A stretch of 34,742 nt of DNA from Oscillatoriales cyanobacterium. GTDB lineage: Bacteria > Cyanobacteriota > Cyanobacteriia > Cyanobacteriales > Laspinemataceae. This document shows positions 1 to 7,865 of this stretch, in pieces. The position numbers were made by a program, and so were the translations under genes. Position 1 is the first letter of the stretch; every line of letters begins with the position of its first letter. Where the stretch lies: NCBI GenBank assembly GCA_011390955.1, contig JAABRM010000072.1:1-34742 (forward strand). Reading direction: 5' to 3'. The notes below the pieces were generated by a model. The model saw only the letters and a list, made by a program, of their open reading frames with translations. It was not told where the DNA came from and searched no databases.

Positions 1-493
1 CATCTTGTAACACATTAATTTCTAAGTTAGTGCCATTAAACCGCCACAATTCTTTCACCCCTAATGCCTCATAATTATTAAACCGAGTGCGAGAGGTAAT
101 ATCAATCTCGATCGCTAAATCTGGGGGTGGGTCTATAGTTAAATCAATGCGCTTTTTCCCCCGGACTGCTGCCTCGTTTTCTATATAGAAACAGCTATCG
201 GCTTCTAGTCCTTGTTTCATGCTTTCACTTTTAAAGGTTGTAGAAGCGAGATTTCTGAACTCAATTTCTAGTTCCTCTAGCAAAATCTCGACTAAGTTAG
301 TGATAATGGTTTTATCATCTTCATGTTCGGGCAATGGCACCATGATTTCTAAGACTCCCTGACTGTAATTAATTCTTCCTCTCTGTTTTTCCCCAAATTC
401 TTCGAGCATTTGTTCATACATTTGCCAGCTAATATCAGTCATTAGGAGTTGCCGACCGGGGGGAACGACGATTTGTTTGAGTTGGACTTGCAT
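1..493 (-). CDS. Uma2 family (DUF820) putative endonuclease, 3' end outside window
   Basis: Reading the minus strand from the ATG at 491-493 gives about 164 residues with no stop before the window edge, so the C-terminus is missing. It begins MQVQLKQIVVPPG and contains the block DLAIEIDITSRTRFNNYEAL, near identical to the Uma2 protein at 16061-16699, which fixes the assignment. Uma2 proteins have a PD-(D/E)xK-like fold and are expanded in cyanobacteria; their substrates are unknown, so nuclease activity is inferred from fold only. The nearest neighbour is an RTX-protein fragment whose full-length paralogue lies near the second Uma2 copy, hinting at a shared duplication history. Confidence 0.85.
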   Translation of the reverse strand, partial: MQVQLKQIVVPPGRQLLMTDISWQMYEQMLEEFGEKQRGRINYSQGVLEIMVPLPEHEDDKTIITNLVEILLEELEIEFRNLASTTFKSESMKQGLEADSCFYIENEAAVRGKKRIDLTIDPPPDLAIEIDITSRTRFNNYEALGVKELWRFNGTNLEINVLQD

Positions 494-920
494 GGTTTCC
501 TCCAATTCAATTAAAAATTGGCTATCGGTAGCTATGGTTAGAGTGGGCTGGCATAAAAAAACCACCCTACTATTTGTTTTATGATTATCACTGATTATAA
601 CTATAAATCACAGATTTTGCCCGGTTACAGAAAGCCATTTTATGCTAAAAATTTCGGGGTGATTTTATCGATTTGAGCCATGTTTGCGGTAGGGTTTTGC
701 TGGGCGATGCCCACCCTACTGAAGAGCCTGTCGTTAGAGCCTGTGGTTTTTTATGCTTTGATGGCAATTGCCAGTTTTGTAGCAAAACTAATTTGACATT
801 GTTAGCTGTTTACTAGAAAATATACATACACAGCTTTTAGAGCCATGACAGCTTTTACAGCCATGACATATAAAGATTAATTTTAAGAAGAACTGAATAC
901 AGGCAAATTGCTGAGAGGAT
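494..920. other. Intergenic stretch, one degenerate REP palindrome
   Basis: I see no supported gene in these 427 bases. A degenerate member of the GTAG...CTAC palindrome family lies at 689-719 (GTAGGG at the left, CCACCCTAC at the right). Near 840-870 the phrase AGCCATGACA occurs twice, about 21 bases apart. A minus-strand reading frame crossing 788-1021 is low complexity and overlaps the RTX remnant, so it is not called. Confidence 0.5.
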
Positions 921-1289
921 TTGCCAGATGGAAACAATTTTTCCAGATTCGAGTATTTTGTCCAACTTCTTCCGCTACGGACAGCGGAAGAAGTTGGGGC
1001 AAATCCCCTGGGAGTGGACACGATTACGGACTTTAATCCCGCCGAAGATAAGATTCAATTAGATAAAAGAATCTTTGCTTCTTTGGGAGATACAATTCAA
1101 GCCGGTGATGTGGAGGTTGTGACTAATTTTGACCCCGCTACTCAAGGAACGCGGACGGCAAAAATTATCTACGATCCAACCAGTGGTTTAGTTTATTACA
1201 ATCCCACGGCGGAACAAGGAGATGAGATGAAGCTGGTTCAACTCGATTCCAACCTGAATATTACTACGGATGATTTTGAGGTGTTCTAA
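921..1289 (+). pseudogene. C-terminal remnant of an RTX-type calcium-binding protein
   Basis: The frame opens with TTG at 921 and encodes 122 residues. From FEYFVQ onward it matches the last ~115 residues of the full RTX protein at 18666-19763: EVGANPLGVDTITDFNP, EDKIQLDKRIFASLGD, the KIIYDPT block and the terminal DDFEVF are shared. The whole N-terminal half and all calcium-binding nonapeptide repeats are missing, and similarity starts abruptly, so this is probably a truncated duplicate rather than a working gene. No convincing ribosome-binding site precedes the TTG. The retained part is the C-terminal region that in type I secreted proteins carries the export signal. It could be a separately expressed small protein, but that is less likely. 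Confidence 0.7.
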
Positions 1290-1349
1290 TTTAACATTGT
1301 TGTTAAAGATGGGAATAACCACAAAGACACAAAGAACACGGAGAGGTTA

Positions 1350-1757
1350 ATGAGAGAAATTTACTCTTTGTTTTCTTTGTGTTTTTTTCGTTTAAAACTT
1401 CCAGAAGGAAACCCGTTGCGACGTAATCTGCTGGAGATTCTGGCGAATTGGCGAATTAACTTGCAAGTAAATCAAATGAATCAAAATGTAGTAGATGATG
1501 AAGATCGGGAGTTGATTATGAACTTATCACCAGCTTATCTGCGTTGGCGAGAAGAGGCTGTACAAGAAGGGCAGCAAGAAGGGCAGCGCCTAATATTAGA
1601 GAGTATGCTTCAAGGACGCTTTGGGATGATGGATGAGCAGGAGTTATCTTGCTTAATTACGCGGATTTTGCAACTTCCGGGAACCGATCGCACTCAGTTG
1701 CTGCTCAATTTGTCTAATTTGTCCCGCGAGGAATTGTTAGCTCGGTTTGGGATGTAG
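1350..1757 (+). pseudogene. C-terminal remnant of an Rpn/DUF4351-like protein
   Basis: A 135-residue frame. The part from residue ~55 (YLRWREEAVQEGQQEGQR, then a leucine-rich tail ending LSREELLARFG) resembles the C-terminal region of cyanobacterial Rpn-like/DUF4351 proteins, often mislabelled 'flagellar assembly protein H'. These are normally 250-300 residues with an N-terminal PD-(D/E)xK nuclease-like domain, which is absent here. The ATG at 1350 lies inside a repeat (ACCACAAAGACACAAAGAAC near 1318, with its inverted partner near 1372-1389), so residues 1 to about 15 are probably not genuine; an internal ATG at 1476 is an alternative start. Most likely a decayed fragment. Confidence 0.55.
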
Positions 1758-1812
1758 TTTTGCTGGCAATTGCACTTTAGTCCTAATCGCTATCGATGGT
1801 TTTAAAGTAGTT

Positions 1813-1901
1813 AGGACTTACGCAAATCTAGGATTTAATCACTATATATATTGCATGGTGGGCAATGCCCACCCTACATATAGATTAGCTGCGTAAGTCC
1901 T
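1813..1901. mobile_element. 89-bp MITE-like element with AGGACTTACGCA terminal inverted repeats
   Basis: AGGACTTACGCA at 1813-1824 is repeated in perfect inverted orientation at 1890-1901. The interior carries a GTGGGCAATGCCCAC palindrome (1858-1872). The 11-base phrase TTTTAAAGTAG occurs just outside both ends (ending at 1810, and again near 1908-1918), which may be a target duplication or an older repeat. There is no coding capacity, so any movement would need a transposase in trans. Confidence 0.65.
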
Positions 1902-1915
1902 GAGTAGTTTTAAAG

Positions 1916-1943
1916 TAGGGACACTACAATGCGGTGTCCCTAT
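1916..1943. repeat. GTAGGGACAC...GTGTCCCTA palindrome
   Basis: Imperfect hairpin with arms GTAGGGACAC and GTGTCCCTA around a short loop. The same arms recur at 12653-12694, between the two large glycosyltransferase genes. It starts with GTAG like the other REP-type hairpins in this window. Confidence 0.6.
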
Positions 1944-1974
1944 ACTAATAAGAATAGGAGATCGATCGCCCATT

Positions 1975-4596
1975 GTGGATAATTACCAAAAAGAAATCGC
2001 CGAATTAGGTGAAATTCTGTTTGAGCAACGTCGGTGGTCGGAGGCGATCGCGCTCTATGAACAAGCGATCGCGCTTTACCCGAATTCCGCCAGTCTGTAT
2101 AATTATTTGGGTTATGCTCAGTGGCAACAGGGAAATACTGCGGCGGCGATTTCTAGCTATTATCGCGCTATAGAATTAGACCCGAATTTAGCCTCGACTT
2201 ACTATAATTTAGGCAAAATTTGGCAATCGGAAAACGATTGTGCGGCAGCGGTGGCTTGTTTTATTCAAGTAATTAAATTGCAGCCGAATTATATGCCGAT
2301 TTATAGCGATTTGGGCTACTGTTTGATGGCTGAGGGGAAATTGACGGAGGCAATGGCTTGTTTTCGAGAGGCGATCGCTCGTCAGCCCCTATTTGTGGAA
2401 AGTTTCTGTAATGGGGTGGAACAACGTTTAATTGCGGCAAAAACCGAATTAGATGAGTTCGCTCGCGCTAAAATAGCCTGCGCTAAATTTCTCAGGGCTT
2501 TGCAGCAGCAATTTGATGCCCCAGAAGTCCTAGAATATCTATTAGAAACTTATGTTCGTTTGGGCAATGCGGTTTTTGATGGGGGTGGGTATCGGCAAGG
2601 GGCTATTTACTATGAATATGCTTTACAAATTCAGCCAGATCATGCCACGGCTAATTGGCAATTAGGTCAAATTAGAGAAAAACAAGGGCTTTGGCAGGAG
2701 GCGATCGCTTGTTATCTTCAGATTTTAACTTCTAATTCTGGCGCGGAACCATTGTCAGAATTAATCAATTTTGATAATTCAATATTGCCTAAAACTGAAT
2801 CCACTATTCTACCTCAAGGTATTTATCAGTTTACTCAAGACTGGTTGGACTGCCACCGGCAAACCCGATCGTTTCCCCGAAAGCGGGAACCGATATTTTC
2901 GTCTATTATTAGCAATAGAGAACTGCTGTATATTCCGATTAATTGCCCATTAGAAGCATCAAATTATGATACAGCTTTTTTCAGTAGTGTGGAGTTTCTG
3001 GATTCCCGCTTTCGCGGGAATGACATTACTGTGAAGTCCAATGACAGTAGTGTGGAGTTTGTGGATTCCCGCTTTCGCGGGAATGACATTACTGTGAAGT
3101 CCAATGACAGTAGTGTGGAGTTTGTGGATTCCCGCTTTCGCGGGAATGACATTACTGTGAAGTCCAATGACAGTATTGTGGAGTTTGTGGATTCCCGCTT
3201 TCGCGGGAATGACATTACTGTGAAGTCCAATGACAGTATTGTGGAGTTTGTGGATTCCCGCTTTCGCGGGAATGACAATACTGTGAAGTCTAATGACAGT
3301 ATTGTGGAGTTTGTGGATTCCCGCTTTCGCGGGAATGACAATACTGTGAAGTCTAATTACAGTAGTGTGGAGTTTGTGGATTCCCGCTTTCGCGGGAATG
3401 ACAATACCGAAACTGTTTTTAACGTTTCTCAGGTTAAACCTAACGATAATAAAACCTGTGAAGGAATTCACTGCCAAAGCTGTTTAAGCCAAATTAATCG
3501 CTGGTTTAATCCAGTAAATTTAGGCAATGGCTTGGAGCGAGCTTCTTATCCCTGTTACCCCAATAATTTGACTAATTACCCTACTTTTGTGGCGCATATT
3601 CCCGCAGGGAGAGTTTGGATTGCCCCGCAGAAAAGTTCTTGGCAAATTTGCAATGCGATCGCTGTGATTACCCCGGATAATTATCTGTTAGCTGATTTAT
3701 CCCGGTCTTATCCGGGACAGTTGCCCGGTTGCGAAAATTACGACCCTAGAAAACACCGCATTTTTCAGTTAGACACTTTGCCAAAGTTAACAGAAATTGA
3801 TGGTACTGTAGCGATATTATCAGGATTGTCGGGTCATGTCTATTTCCATTGGCTGGTGGATATTTTACCCCGCTGGGAACTATTACGCTTAAGTGGAATT
3901 GATTTAAGCAAGATTGATTGGTTTGTGGTAAATAGCCTCCGGCAACCTTTTCAAAGAGAAACTCTTGAATATCTAGGAATTCCTGAGAGGAAAATTATCG
4001 AAAGCGATCGCTATCCTCATATTCAAGCCCAGCAATTAGTTGTCCCCTCATTTCCGGGATTTTTGGGGTGGCTGCCTCCTTGGGCATTACAATTTCTGCG
4101 ATCGCAGTTTCTCGGATTTTTTGGGAATGGGCTAGAGTTTTCCGAGGCATCCTCGAACAATTATAATTATCCAGAACGCATCTATATTAGTCGAGAAAAA
4201 GCCCAATATCGGCGAGCGATCAATGAAACCGAAGTCGAGGAAACTTTAGAAAAAATTGGGTTTGTGAATATTTTTATCGAGTCTTATTCTGTGCGGGAGC
4301 AAATTCGCTTATTTGCTCATGCTAAAATGATTATAACCGCTCATGGTAGTGGGTTGACTAATATAATTTTCTGTCAACCGAATACGGAAATTATGGAATT
4401 AGTCTCGCCGAATTATATCAAACATTATTTTTGGGTAATTAGCCAGCAACTAGGACTAAAACATTATTATTTAGTCGGAGAATCTTTCGCCTGTTATCCG
4501 CTAAGATATATTATGGATCCTAATCCGCTAACGGAGAATATCTTGGTGAATATTGATAGGTTAAAAAAGGCTTTATCGGCGCTAGATTTGCCATAA
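1975..4596 (+). CDS. TPR protein with C-terminal glycosyltransferase family 61 (DUF563) domain
   Basis: 873 residues from a GTG start; AGGAG lies about 14 bases upstream. Residues ~1-250 are tetratricopeptide repeats (YYRAIELDPNLASTYYNLGK is a typical unit). Residues ~560-860 are a GT61/DUF563 glycosyltransferase: GHVYFHWLVDILPR at 620-633, YISREKAQYRRAINE, and AHGSGLTNIIFCQPNTE from 789. GT61 enzymes transfer sugars in glycoprotein and polysaccharide synthesis; the acceptor here is unknown. Between the domains, residues ~337-477 are seven copies of a 21-residue unit (DSRFRGND core) encoded by seven 63-bp DNA repeats. They form a linker that looks like repetitive DNA tolerated in frame. Downstream TPR and sulfotransferase genes on the same strand suggest a surface-glycan role. 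Confidence 0.88.
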   Translation: MDNYQKEIAELGEILFEQRRWSEAIALYEQAIALYPNSASLYNYLGYAQWQQGNTAAAISSYYRAIELDPNLASTYYNLGKIWQSENDCAAAVACFIQVIKLQPNYMPIYSDLGYCLMAEGKLTEAMACFREAIARQPLFVESFCNGVEQRLIAAKTELDEFARAKIACAKFLRALQQQFDAPEVLEYLLETYVRLGNAVFDGGGYRQGAIYYEYALQIQPDHATANWQLGQIREKQGLWQEAIACYLQILTSNSGAEPLSELINFDNSILPKTESTILPQGIYQFTQDWLDCHRQTRSFPRKREPIFSSIISNRELLYIPINCPLEASNYDTAFFSSVEFLDSRFRGNDITVKSNDSSVEFVDSRFRGNDITVKSNDSSVEFVDSRFRGNDITVKSNDSIVEFVDSRFRGNDITVKSNDSIVEFVDSRFRGNDNTVKSNDSIVEFVDSRFRGNDNTVKSNYSSVEFVDSRFRGNDNTETVFNVSQVKPNDNKTCEGIHCQSCLSQINRWFNPVNLGNGLERASYPCYPNNLTNYPTFVAHIPAGRVWIAPQKSSWQICNAIAVITPDNYLLADLSRSYPGQLPGCENYDPRKHRIFQLDTLPKLTEIDGTVAILSGLSGHVYFHWLVDILPRWELLRLSGIDLSKIDWFVVNSLRQPFQRETLEYLGIPERKIIESDRYPHIQAQQLVVPSFPGFLGWLPPWALQFLRSQFLGFFGNGLEFSEASSNNYNYPERIYISREKAQYRRAINETEVEETLEKIGFVNIFIESYSVREQIRLFAHAKMIITAHGSGLTNIIFCQPNTEIMELVSPNYIKHYFWVISQQLGLKHYYLVGESFACYPLRYIMDPNPLTENILVNIDRLKKALSALDLP
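2868..2893. repeat. Inverted relic of the palindromic repeat inside the GT61 gene
   Basis: TTTCCCCGAAAGCGGGAACC is close to the reverse complement of the core of the array at 3001-3403. It is translated on the plus strand as SFPRKREP, the peptide the array would encode if read on the opposite strand. It is therefore an older, opposite-orientation copy in the same linker. Confidence 0.6.
2986..3405. repeat. Seven tandem 63-bp palindrome-containing repeats, in frame within the GT61 gene
   Basis: GATTCCCGCTTTCGCGGGAA starts at 3001, 3064, 3127, 3190, 3253, 3316 and 3379, an exact 63-base period. Each unit contains the palindrome ATTCCCGC-TTTC-GCGGGAAT followed by GACA and a conserved spacer. 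Copies differ at few bases (for example GACATTACT versus GACAATACT), so the array is recent or homogenised. Because 63 is a multiple of three, the frame is kept. The core has the ATTCCC-N8-GGGAAT layout of the neisserial dRS3 repeat; relatedness beyond layout is not claimed. Confidence 0.95.
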
Positions 4597-4616
4597 ACGA
4601 AAAGACTTGATTTTTT

Positions 4617-5231
4617 TTACCCCCAAACCCGCCGCAAATTCAACACAAAACCCGGTAATACTTCTTCCCCGGATAACTCTGTGGGATTTGCCAATACTTC
4701 TATCTTTACCCTTGGAAGATAGATTTCTACTTGACGATTTTGTGGATCGATTAACCAACCCAGTTTCGCCCCATTGTCCATATATTCTTGCATTTTATCT
4801 TGCAGGGGTTTCAGACTATCAGAACCCGATCGCAATTCCACGACAAAATCCGGGCAAATATTAGCAAAAGTGCCTTTTTCTTCTGGAGTTAATGCATCCC
4901 AACGGGCTTGACTTATCCAAGAAGCATCCGGGGAACGAGTTGCACCATTGGGTAAAATAAAAGCAGTGGAAGAATCAAAAACCTGCCCCAAGTTTTCATT
5001 TTTTTCATCCCAGCGATCGAGTTGTCCGGTAATACTGCTATTTCGTTTTCCCGTTTCCCAGCCGGTTGGTGGATTCACGATTAATTCTCCTTGCGCGGTT
5101 CTTTCTAGTTGTAAGTCTTGATTAGCTATTGCCAGGGCAACAAATTGTTCTTGGGTGACATAAAGCCCAATGGTTTTTGGTAGCTGAAGCGATAGAGTTT
5201 CGCTGTTTGGTTTTACAGGTGTTTGTACCAT
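4617..5231 (-). CDS. Uma2 family (DUF820) putative endonuclease
   Basis: 204 residues with ATG at 5229-5231. Typical Uma2 blocks are visible: SPDASWISQARWDAL, CPDFVVELRSGSDSL (the acidic and E-x-S positions of the PD-(D/E)xK-like core), MQEYMDNGAKLGWLIDPQNR, and a terminal strand containing EEVLPGF. The length is normal for the family, and the gene looks intact. It converges with the GT61 gene, only 20 bases separating the two stop codons. It belongs to a different subgroup from the copies at 1-493 and 16061-16699. Function is unknown; a nuclease-like role is inferred from fold. Confidence 0.88.
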   Translation of the reverse strand: MVQTPVKPNSETLSLQLPKTIGLYVTQEQFVALAIANQDLQLERTAQGELIVNPPTGWETGKRNSSITGQLDRWDEKNENLGQVFDSSTAFILPNGATRSPDASWISQARWDALTPEEKGTFANICPDFVVELRSGSDSLKPLQDKMQEYMDNGAKLGWLIDPQNRQVEIYLPRVKIEVLANPTELSGEEVLPGFVLNLRRVWG

Positions 5232-5562
5232 TTTTGACCTCTTATATACCTATATAATAGAGATGGTGAAGATGAATATTGCTGATTAATTAACCAATTA
5301 TATCAAATTTTTGATGCTGATGAGAGCGATCGCGCTGAGGAACCGGATTTTTGGCAAAAAAATATTTGTAGGCGATCGCGCCAAAAGTCACCATCTTTGT
5401 GATAAAATATTTTCGACGATCTGTTTGAACCAGGTAAGCCTCAGTGTCACCTAGTTACAGATTTAAGAGCGATCGAGTCTTATGTTACAGAATAGCAATA
5501 GTCGATTCGATTTATCCTGTGCGAACATCGAAGTGAAGCTTATTCCTAAATACAGCAAAACT

Positions 5563-5766
5563 ATGATTTCATTACATCCCAATTTTCTTACTCAAAATGG
5601 CCAGAAAATTTTTGCGGTTTTACCTTACGAGGAGTATTTACTGATTCAAGAGATCCTAGAAGATATAGAAGACTTGAATGATTTAAGGCAAGCCAAAGCC
5701 GCCGAAAAAGATGCACCGACTCTGACTCTCGAAACTGTAAAAAAACAACTACAGAAGCAGAAATAA
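5563..5766 (+). CDS. Small antitoxin-like protein (Phd/YefM-type, orphan)
   Basis: From the internal ATG at 5563 this encodes 67 residues starting MISLHPNFLTQNGQKIFAVL, with PYEEYLLIQEILEDIEDLNDLRQAKAAE following. An upstream ATG at 5482 would add 27 residues with no family-like features, so 5563 is preferred. The N-terminal strand followed by an acidic helical tail resembles Phd/YefM/RelB-style antitoxins. No RelE/ParE-like toxin follows: the next 200 bases hold only a repeat-derived frame. It is either an orphan antitoxin or a regulator. The family assignment is tentative. Confidence 0.6.
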   Translation: MISLHPNFLTQNGQKIFAVLPYEEYLLIQEILEDIEDLNDLRQAKAAEKDAPTLTLETVKKQLQKQK

Positions 5767-5807
5767 GGTTGATAGAAGAAAAATCTAGGGTTTCAGGTGA
5801 AGAACGC

Positions 5808-5824
5808 AAGAAACCCGGTTTCTT
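5808..5824. repeat. AAGAAACCCGGTTTCTT palindrome
   Basis: A near-perfect 17-base inverted repeat. It makes the short reading frame over 5769-5975 encode KKPGFF, a recurrent by-product of this kind of repeat. That frame is not called as a gene. Confidence 0.6.
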
Positions 5825-5981
5825 TGTCAAGACCTTGGCAATTTCGATGATTTGTTGGGTTTCGTGGACGGTAGACCCAACCTACGAATTTAGGATTTTA
5901 CTGCAAAAAATTTTTAGGGCGATCGCACCAAAAATCAGCATCTTTGTGGTAAACTTACTTTGGCTACTTGTTTAAAGAACT

Positions 5982-7742
5982 ATGGTAAACCTCAGCGAAA
6001 CTCCAGCAACCAGCCCTGACAGCATAGCTTCCCGTATCGCCCAACTAAATCAACTAGCAGAACTCCATTTAAATGCCGGTCAATTAGACCAGGCACAAGC
6101 TTATTGTCAACAAGCGTTAAACCTTGACCCAAATTGCCCCAGCACTTGCAAAACAGCGGGGAATATTTGCCGATCCCTGGGTCAGGTGGAGGTGGCAAAA
6201 CGCTGGTATCGTCGCGCTATAGAATTAGACCCAAAGATGGCGGAAGCATTAGCCAATTTAGGGACGATTTACGCTGAGGCAAAACAGTGGCAGCAGGCGG
6301 TAAATTATTACCAAGAAGCGATTAAGGTTAAACCAGATTTTGCCGGAGTTTATCGCAATTTAGCCCGGGCTTGGACGATTCTCGGTCAAGCAGCATCAGC
6401 GGCTAACTGTTGGTATCGGGCTTATGAGTTAGAACCCACTGGTGTAAACGCAGCACAATATTTTGAGGTGGGGAATAATTTACTCAAAGCAGGGCAAGGG
6501 ACTGAGGCGATCGCCTGTTACAAAAATGCGATTAAATTGAATCCCAATTGGGCAGAGGCTTATCAAAATTTAGCGGCGGCTTTGCAGCGGGCAGGTGCTT
6601 TAGAGGAGGCGACAATTTGTTATCGTCAAGCGATTGAATTAAAGGCGAAAAAGGCAAAAAATCCACCCACTCCAGAGGATACTTTAGCGGCTGCCAACGG
6701 AGTTTTTTCTAATGGCAATGGGTCTGGTAAATCCGATAATATTTTATCTGTAAAGCGTCCTATCCCAGCCGCCGATTATTTGCAACAAGCGCGAGGTTGT
6801 GGCGATCGCCAACAATGGCAACAAGCTGCGGACTTATGCCAAAAAGCCTTAGCCCTGGAACCGAAAAATGCAGAAGCTTATAAACTGCTGGGCAATAGTT
6901 TTCGGGAATTAGGTAATGTTCAGGAGGCTATACAATCTTATCAAAAAGCCCTATCCCTGCAACCAAAAAATGCGGAACTTTGCCGCGAATTCGGGGATAT
7001 TTTAGCCCAACAGCAGCAATGGGAGGCAGCTATTACCGCTTATCATCGGGCTGTGGAACTTGACCAGAAATTGCCGGGAATGGAAACCAGATTAGCCCAT
7101 GCTTTCCGAGAACGCGCTAACTTAGATTTAACCGCAGCGGCAAGTTTCTATAATCTAGCGATTCAATCTAACGCCTCGGAAATTAAGACCGATCGCCACT
7201 TCCTAGAAATTCAGCCTCACCACCCGGACATTTATTTAAAATTAGGGGATACTTTGGTAAAACAAAATCGCCCAGATGAGGCAATTTCCATTTATCAAAC
7301 GGCGATGCAGCGATTTCCCGATCGCCCGGAAATTTATTTACATTTAGGCAAAGCTTTGACTGCCAAAAACGATCGCGTCGGGGCAATGGCTGCTTACCGT
7401 CGGGCGATCGCACTCGACCCCAATCATTATTGGTCGCATCACCATCTCGGAGATATTTTAGCCGAAGAAGGAAAATTATTAGAAGCGATCGCCAGCTATC
7501 ATCGTGCGATTCAAACGAATCCTTCTCCTTCATTTTGGCATTATCCTAATTTAGGAACAGTTCAAGGAAATCATGGAGAATGGGAAGCAGCGATCGTTTC
7601 TTACTGCAAAGCGATCGAACTTAATCCCAATTATTCTTGGTCCCATAAAAATTTAGGCGATATTCTTGCCGCCCAAGGTAAGATTGATGAAGCAACGGTG
7701 TGTTATCGTCGGGCAATTAAACTCAAACCCAGAATTTTATAA
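5982..7742 (+). CDS. Tetratricopeptide repeat protein
   Basis: 586 residues with ATG at 5982. Almost the whole protein is TPR units: for example AKRWYRRAIELDPKMAEALA, AIACYKNAIKLNPNWAEAYQ, AIQSYQKALSLQPKNAELCR and AMAAYRRAIALDPNHYWSHH, roughly a dozen in two blocks. They are separated by a low-complexity linker at ~224-262 (KAKKAKNPPTPEDTL, then Asn/Gly/Ser-rich). No catalytic domain, signal peptide or membrane segment is seen. It lies between two TPR-fused transferase genes on the same strand and is probably a scaffold for the same surface-glycan process; that is inference from context. The gene ends just before a REP hairpin. Confidence 0.9.
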   Translation: MVNLSETPATSPDSIASRIAQLNQLAELHLNAGQLDQAQAYCQQALNLDPNCPSTCKTAGNICRSLGQVEVAKRWYRRAIELDPKMAEALANLGTIYAEAKQWQQAVNYYQEAIKVKPDFAGVYRNLARAWTILGQAASAANCWYRAYELEPTGVNAAQYFEVGNNLLKAGQGTEAIACYKNAIKLNPNWAEAYQNLAAALQRAGALEEATICYRQAIELKAKKAKNPPTPEDTLAAANGVFSNGNGSGKSDNILSVKRPIPAADYLQQARGCGDRQQWQQAADLCQKALALEPKNAEAYKLLGNSFRELGNVQEAIQSYQKALSLQPKNAELCREFGDILAQQQQWEAAITAYHRAVELDQKLPGMETRLAHAFRERANLDLTAAASFYNLAIQSNASEIKTDRHFLEIQPHHPDIYLKLGDTLVKQNRPDEAISIYQTAMQRFPDRPEIYLHLGKALTAKNDRVGAMAAYRRAIALDPNHYWSHHHLGDILAEEGKLLEAIASYHRAIQTNPSPSFWHYPNLGTVQGNHGEWEAAIVSYCKAIELNPNYSWSHKNLGDILAAQGKIDEATVCYRRAIKLKPRIL

Positions 7743-7751
7743 TCTTCGGTG

Positions 7752-7776
7752 GTAGGGTGGGCATTGCCCACCCTAC
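7752..7776. repeat. Perfect GTAG-type REP hairpin
   Basis: Perfect 25-base palindrome with arms GTAGGGTGGGC and GCCCACCCTAC around ATT, 9 bases after the stop of the TPR gene. It is the clearest single copy of the main REP family of the window and could fold at the mRNA 3' end. Confidence 0.85.
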
Positions 7777-7865
7777 ATTTACTCCTATAAAAACCCCAAA
7801 ATTATTGCCAGCCTAACACCCCCTACCAGCATCCATAGCCACATCAGCCACATCCTATTATTCTC

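Noticed and set aside
2986-3405. CRISPR array
   Set aside because: The period is regular, but the whole 63-base unit is conserved with no variable spacers, and no cas genes are present.
2959-3477. Minus-strand open frames encoding repeated VIPAKAGIHKLH or SFPRKREST peptides
   Set aside because: They are the opposite-strand translation of the seven 63-bp repeats inside the GT61 gene; there is no start signal and no non-repeat sequence of their own.
4607-4864. Small plus-strand frame after the GT61 gene
   Set aside because: It lies entirely antisense to the well-supported Uma2 gene and has no family features.
5769-5975. 68-residue plus-strand frame after the orphan antitoxin, possible toxin
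   Set aside because: Its N-terminal part is translated repeat DNA (KKPGFF from AAGAAACCCGGTTTCTT), and the rest resembles no toxin family.
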